Shown one piece after another: positions 23,402-27,821 of a DNA stretch of 27,821 nucleotides; the first letter of the stretch is position 1, and the number at the start of each line of letters is the position of its first letter. The DNA is from JBLYYQ01 sp048550035. GTDB lineage: Bacteria > Nitrospinota_A > UBA7883 > JBLYYQ01. Location of the stretch: contig JBLYYQ010000109.1 of assembly GCA_048550035.1 (NCBI GenBank), positions 1 through 27,821 of the forward strand. The letters run 5' to 3'. The notes beneath the pieces were generated by a model, which was not told where the DNA came from, searched no databases, and saw only the letters and a program-made list of their open reading frames with translations. The position numbers were made by a program, and so were the translations under genes.

Positions 23402-24838
23402 ATGGAGTATGAAGCAGTAATAGGTTTAGAAACCCATGTACAGTTGTCAACAGCGTCCAAGATTTTCTGTGGCTGTCCTAACAGTTTCGGATCAGATCCG
23501 AATAAGAATACCTGTCCTATCTGCCTAGGAATGCCAGGAGCGCTCCCTAAACTCAATAAGGAGGTTCTTCGATCGGCAGTAACATTAGGTATAGCAACCG
23601 ATTGTAAGATCACAAAGCTATCTCGCTTTGCACGAAAGAATTATTTTTATCCAGATCTACCAAAAGGTTATCAGATATCGCAATACGAGGAGCCAATTTG
23701 TGAATCAGGTAAAATTCAGATTGAGCTAGAATCAGAAAATAAGGTGATCGGGATAACAAGGATTCATATGGAAGAAGATGCAGGTAAGCTTATCCATGGT
23801 GGCACTTCAGGAGATGGCAATTCTTATGTTGATCTAAATAGAACCGGGTCGCCACTACTTGAGATAGTCTCTGAACCAGATCTTCGATCAAGTAATGAGG
23901 CAAAGCTCTATCTTGAGAAGCTTAAAACTATTATTGAGTATCTAGAGCTTTCTGATTGTAATATGGAAGAAGGCTCACTAAGATGCGATGCAAATATCTC
24001 AATCAGAGAGGTAGGGAGCGAGAAACTTGGCACTAGGACTGAGTTAAAAAACATGAACTCGTTTCGATTTTTAACTAAGGCGATAGATTATGAAATCGAT
24101 CGACAAAAGTCTCTATTGGAATCAGGTTCTAAAGTAATTTTAGAGACGAGATTATATAATCCTGAAAAGAAAATTACAGTTTCGATGAGAGGGAAAGAAG
24201 AGGCACACGATTATAGATATTTCCCTGATCCAGATTTGCCATTAATAAAGTTAGATAATAGTTTTATAGAATCAATAAAGGCTACCTTAATAGAGCTGCC
24301 AGAGGAGAAGAAAAGAAGATTCATCGAGGAACATAAGCTTTCTGATTATGATGCATCGATACTGATTTCATCTAAGGATCTAGCAGATTATTATGAAGAG
24401 GTTCTAAAGTACAACCTAGATTCAAAGCAGGTTGCAAACTGGATCATAGGAGAGCTTCTTAGAATAATGAATGATCAAAAGTTAAACTTTGCTGACCTTA
24501 AGATTAAACCTGACATGTTAGCTGAAATGATTAGACTAGTTAAAGAGAAAACAATTTCTGCTAAGACCGGTAAAGAGGTGATGGCTCAAATGCAATCTAG
24601 CGGTAAGTTAGCATCAGTTATAATAGAAGAAGAGGGGCTAATACAAATTTCAGATGAAAGGGTATTAGAAGATATCGTTAAGAAGGTCTTGGATGCTAAT
24701 CTATCGCAGGTTAATGAGTACAAAGCTGGTAAAGATAAAGTTGTAGGTTGGCTAGTAGGTCAGGTGATGAAAGAATCTAAAGGTAAAGCTAACCCAGCTA
24801 TGATTAATAAGATTATCAAGGAACAGCTTAAAAATTAG
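23402..24838 (+). CDS. gatB: Asp/Glu-tRNA amidotransferase subunit B (GatB)
   Basis: 478 residues, normal length. GLETHVQLSTASKIFCGCPN and TCPICLGMPGALPKLN hold the zinc cysteines (Cys23, Cys25, Cys38, Cys41). KNYFYPDLPKGYQISQYEEP, HMEEDAGKLIHG, LNRTGSPLLEIVSEPDLRS and GSLRCDANISIR are the kinase-type catalytic boxes. The C-terminal GatB/YqeY tail is complete (SKGKANPAMINKIIKEQL). GatB phosphorylates and amidates Glu-tRNA-Gln or Asp-tRNA-Asn with GatA and GatC. Those two genes are not in the window. AGGGGG sits seven bases before the ATG. rsgA follows 19 bases later. Confidence 0.97.
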   Translation: MEYEAVIGLETHVQLSTASKIFCGCPNSFGSDPNKNTCPICLGMPGALPKLNKEVLRSAVTLGIATDCKITKLSRFARKNYFYPDLPKGYQISQYEEPICESGKIQIELESENKVIGITRIHMEEDAGKLIHGGTSGDGNSYVDLNRTGSPLLEIVSEPDLRSSNEAKLYLEKLKTIIEYLELSDCNMEEGSLRCDANISIREVGSEKLGTRTELKNMNSFRFLTKAIDYEIDRQKSLLESGSKVILETRLYNPEKKITVSMRGKEEAHDYRYFPDPDLPLIKLDNSFIESIKATLIELPEEKKRRFIEEHKLSDYDASILISSKDLADYYEEVLKYNLDSKQVANWIIGELLRIMNDQKLNFADLKIKPDMLAEMIRLVKEKTISAKTGKEVMAQMQSSGKLASVIIEEEGLIQISDERVLEDIVKKVLDANLSQVNEYKAGKDKVVGWLVGQVMKESKGKANPAMINKIIKEQLKN

Positions 24839-24857
24839 TAATCTAGAGAATAAAGCG

Positions 24858-25718
24858 GTGATCATTGCCCACTATGGGAAATGGGCAATCGGTGAGCTTC
24901 CCGATCGATCGACGATTAAAATCAAGCCATCGTTTAAGAAGGATCTTGTAGTTGGAGATAATGTAGTTGTTGAAGGGACCCATCTAAAATATATAGTTAC
25001 AAGACGGAATCTGTTAGAGAGGTTAACATCTGGAGGGAAAATTCAAAAGTTAGCCTCAAATCTAGATCAGATAGTTATTGTCACTGCAACTGGGAATCTA
25101 TTTCGCCAATCTCTTATTGATCGATTACTGGTGGCTGCAAATAAGAGTCAAATCGATTCTCTACTTGTTCTCAATAAAATTGATCTAAAAGAAAAAGATG
25201 AAGATATTGTTGCTTATAATCGATGGGGTAAGGTTGGGATTCCATTTTTGAAAACTAGCGCCATTACGAGAGAGGGGATCGATCAGTTAAGGGATATATT
25301 GAAAGATAAAATCTCAGTACTAATAGGTCAATCAGGTGTTGGGAAGAGCTCACTTTTTAATCTGCTAAGTGATATTGAAGATCGTGCTACAAAGAAAGTC
25401 AACCTAAAAACTAGTAAAGGTGTCCATACCACGACATTCTCATTGATGACAAAAATGAGCAACCAAGGCTCGCTAATCGATTCAGCTGGTATACGAAATT
25501 TTGCACCTGTCAAAATAACGCCACTAGAGCTTGCCAGCTATTTTCCAGGATTTACCCCATATATAGGAGAGTGCAAGTTTAAAGATTGCCTCCATCATTA
25601 TGAGCCAGGCTGCCGTTTACTGAATGCGGTTGCAGAAGGAAGGATAACTAAAGATAGTTATAATAGCTATCTAAATCTATTAGAGAGTATTACTGCTGAG
25701 CAACCAAAGGGATGGTAG
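24858..25718 (+). CDS. rsgA: Small ribosomal subunit biogenesis GTPase RsgA
   Basis: 286 residues. An N-terminal OB-fold (about 1-65) precedes a circularly permuted GTPase with motif order G4-G1-G3: NKID at 106-109, GQSGVGKS at 157-164 and DSAG at 208-211 (often DTPG in the family). The switch segment GVHTTT lies between them. The C-terminal zinc site is Cys239, Cys244, His246 and Cys252 (CKFKDCLHHYEPGC). RsgA checks late 30S maturation near the decoding centre, the same region as the RsmI target encoded nearby. The start is GTG at 24858; the ribosome site is weak. Its end lies 30 bases from the convergent polA end. Confidence 0.95.
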   Translation: MIIAHYGKWAIGELPDRSTIKIKPSFKKDLVVGDNVVVEGTHLKYIVTRRNLLERLTSGGKIQKLASNLDQIVIVTATGNLFRQSLIDRLLVAANKSQIDSLLVLNKIDLKEKDEDIVAYNRWGKVGIPFLKTSAITREGIDQLRDILKDKISVLIGQSGVGKSSLFNLLSDIEDRATKKVNLKTSKGVHTTTFSLMTKMSNQGSLIDSAGIRNFAPVKITPLELASYFPGFTPYIGECKFKDCLHHYEPGCRLLNAVAEGRITKDSYNSYLNLLESITAEQPKGW

Positions 25719-25748
25719 TTAGACTCCGACACTTCTGTTGAGCAGATA

Positions 25749-27821
25749 TTAATGGGCTAAATTCCAGTTTGCAGCTGAATTGATATCAACTAGCAGTGGA
25801 ACTTTAAGGTCAAAATGAGATTCCATCTCTTCTTTAACCAACTCTGATAAATAGTCAACCTCATCTAAGGGAGCTTCAAATAGGAGCTCATCATGGACTT
25901 GGAGTAACATTTTAGATTTTAGTGATTCATCAATTAGCCGATTAGATATTTTAATCATTGCATATTTGATAATATCAGCAGCGCTACCTTGCATGATAGC
26001 ATTAATGGCTCCCCTCCTAGCGGCAGATAGTAGATGTCTATTTTTACTTCTTAGATCTGGGAAAAACCGTTTTCGATCAAATAATGTTTTCACAAATAGA
26101 GTCTCGCCTGCTTCGTCAATGGTCTTATCGATATATTGTTGAATTTTCGGAAACATCGCAAAATAATCATCTATAAATTTTTTCGCAACGTTGATTGGAA
26201 TTTGCAAATCTTCTGCTAGCCCAAATGGGGTTTTACCATAGATGACACTATAATTAACTGTTTTAGCAGCATGTCTCATATCTTTAGTTATAAGTTCTGG
26301 AGTAACATTATAGATTTTACATGCAGTATCTAGGTGGATATCTGCGCTTCGAATAAATGCGTCAATGAGGGTATCTTCATCTGAGAAGTGTGCTAGGAGT
26401 CGTAACTCAATTTGCGAGTAGTCAGAAGATATGAGTAGGAATTGATTATCTGCAACAAAGGCAGAACGGATAATTTTCCCTTCAACTTCACGAGTTGGAA
26501 TATTTTGCAAGTTAGGATCTGATGACGATAGCCGACCTGTTGCAGCTACTGTCTGGTTGAATGAGGTATGGATTCTTCTGCTTCTTTTATTTATTAGCTT
26601 TGGGAGTGGATCACTATAACCATTTTTAAGTTTAGACAATCGCCGATATTCTAATATGAGTTTCGGTAATGGGTCTATTTTTGCAAGATGAACGAGCACT
26701 GAATGGTCTGTAGAGTAGCCACTCTTGGTTTTTTTAAAGTGAGGCAACTTCAGATTTTCAAACAGTACCTTAGCTAGCTGTTTTGGCGAGTTAAGATTAA
26801 ACTCTTCTCCTGCTTGAGCAAAGATTTCATCTTCTAGTTTAGTCAGTTTTTCTTTAAGCTCATCTGATAACTGATTTAGTACTCCATTATCAACCAAAAT
26901 GCCTGACTGCTCCATGCTGGCTAATACTCTGATAAGTGGTTCTTCGATAGTTTTATTTAATTGATCGAGGCTCTCCGCTTTTAATTTGACTTTAAGTGTT
27001 TCATACAATCTTAAAATGATATCAGCATCTGCTCCATAACTTTTGAGACTATTTTCATCTATCAAAGTATCAGGCTTAACTGTTGATTCCATATCGATCG
27101 AAAGGTTACTAAATGCAAGCTTGCTTACCGTATGATTCTTGTCAGGCTCTAATAGGTAAGCGACAATAATAATATCAAATAGTCGACCTTTAAGATTTAT
27201 ACCTTCGTTGGCAAGTAAGATGATGAGCTCTTTTAGGTTAGCCCCTATCTTGGTAATCTGCTCATCTTCTAAGAGTGCTTCTAGGAGTGAAAGGATCTTA
27301 GCTCTGTTCTCTCTAAGTGGGATGTAAAATCCTTCGTTAGCTCTGGTCGAAATGGAAATACCATTTAGCTTTGCATCTATAATATCTTCCTTACTTTCAA
27401 AGTAGTGATTAATAGCTACGGTTTTAGTTGTAGCTAGCCTTTGAACGAGATCTATAAGAAGTTGTTCAGTATCAATTAGTAGATAGTCCCCTTCAATATT
27501 TTTGCCGACGCTTGGAATACTTTTTATAAGTGAGTGAAAGTCAAGCTTCTCATATAACTGAAGTAGTTTAGGATAGTTGGCCTCCTTTAATTTCCAATCT
27601 TCAGGGTTCAGGTCAATAGGGATATTTTTTTCGACTGTAGCTAGCTCTTTTGAAAGCCGAGCTAACTCTTCATTCTTAACAATTTTCGCCCTGATGTTTG
27701 GATTTTCAATTTTGTCTTTATTTGCAAGTAGCATTTCAAGATTGCCAAACTGATCTAATAGTTTCGCAGCCCACTTAGGACCGATCCCTGCCACACCTGG
27801 AATATCATCTGAGCTATCACC
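25749..27821 (-). CDS. polA: DNA polymerase I, N-terminus cut by window edge
   Basis: The frame stays open to the right edge: beyond the first GTG (27794) it reads GDSSDDIPG, the helix-hairpin-helix part of the 5'-3' exonuclease domain, so the true start is outside. The 3'-5' exonuclease-like domain is degenerate: the two acidic residues of ExoI are replaced (INHYFE) and ExoII reads NLKEL instead of NLKYD. It is therefore probably inactive in proofreading. The polymerase core is complete: motif A SSDYSQIELRLLAHFS, motif B RHAAKTVNYSVIYG and motif C LLQVHDELLFEA. In motif B the residue matching E. coli Phe762 is Tyr (26250-26252). PolA removes primers and fills gaps. The gene converges on rsgA with no clear terminator. 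Confidence 0.97.
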   Translation of the reverse strand, partial: GDSSDDIPGVAGIGPKWAAKLLDQFGNLEMLLANKDKIENPNIRAKIVKNEELARLSKELATVEKNIPIDLNPEDWKLKEANYPKLLQLYEKLDFHSLIKSIPSVGKNIEGDYLLIDTEQLLIDLVQRLATTKTVAINHYFESKEDIIDAKLNGISISTRANEGFYIPLRENRAKILSLLEALLEDEQITKIGANLKELIILLANEGINLKGRLFDIIIVAYLLEPDKNHTVSKLAFSNLSIDMESTVKPDTLIDENSLKSYGADADIILRLYETLKVKLKAESLDQLNKTIEEPLIRVLASMEQSGILVDNGVLNQLSDELKEKLTKLEDEIFAQAGEEFNLNSPKQLAKVLFENLKLPHFKKTKSGYSTDHSVLVHLAKIDPLPKLILEYRRLSKLKNGYSDPLPKLINKRSRRIHTSFNQTVAATGRLSSSDPNLQNIPTREVEGKIIRSAFVADNQFLLISSDYSQIELRLLAHFSDEDTLIDAFIRSADIHLDTACKIYNVTPELITKDMRHAAKTVNYSVIYGKTPFGLAEDLQIPINVAKKFIDDYFAMFPKIQQYIDKTIDEAGETLFVKTLFDRKRFFPDLRSKNRHLLSAARRGAINAIMQGSAADIIKYAMIKISNRLIDESLKSKMLLQVHDELLFEAPLDEVDYLSELVKEEMESHFDLKVPLLVDINSAANWNLAH

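Overview
The window is AT-rich and tightly packed with bacterial housekeeping genes. The gene content points to a diderm bacterium of the old 'deltaproteobacterial' grade (Desulfobacterota, SAR324, Bdellovibrionota or similar). The clues are two outer-membrane-type beta-barrels, a PBP4-type peptidase, RNase Y, a dnaG-rpoD-tRNA(CAU)-DksA/TraR order, an MJ0042 zinc-ribbon protein and a free-standing PASTA protein. This placement rests on gene content only and is moderate in confidence.

Layout. At 1-227 (minus) is the N-terminal end of RNase Y. Positions 228-746 are non-coding and AT-rich, with overlapping inverted repeats. A small ribbon-helix-helix regulator (747-932, minus) diverges from a plus-strand operon across a TTGACA/TGTCAA palindrome. 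That operon holds two tandem HtrA/DegP proteases followed by thiG, thiH and thiS (1103-6092). A minus-strand block (6111-13946) carries, in transcription order, ftsK, an oligopeptide ABC ATPase, a VanZ-like membrane protein, a PBP4 D-Ala-D-Ala peptidase, two outer-membrane barrels and rnhA. A second minus-strand group, HIT protein, PASTA protein and rsmI, lies at 14054-16083.

A 437-bp non-coding stretch (16084-16520) with mirrored TTGACA elements and a predicted three-stem fold separates it from the plus-strand dnaG-rpoD-tRNA-DksA-like cluster (16521-20665). rpoD has its own consensus-like promoter inside the end of dnaG. Next come a lytic transglycosylase (minus) and a zinc-ribbon/membrane protein with eight 36-bp coding repeats. 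gatB and rsgA follow (plus), and polA (minus) is cut by the right edge.

How the genes work together. Envelope quality control and wall turnover (HtrA x2, PBP4, Slt, PASTA, VanZ, barrels) are interleaved with replication and segregation (dnaG, polA, ftsK, rnhA), transcription (rpoD, DksA-like) and translation (tRNA, rsmI, rsgA, gatB). I found no phage, IS, CRISPR or defence locus. The most unusual points are a ThiS that ends in Gly-Gly-Lys-Phe rather than Gly-Gly, a PolA with a natural Tyr at the ddNTP-selectivity position and a lost proofreading site, the expanded repeat in the zinc-ribbon protein, and several palindromic elements in regulatory regions.
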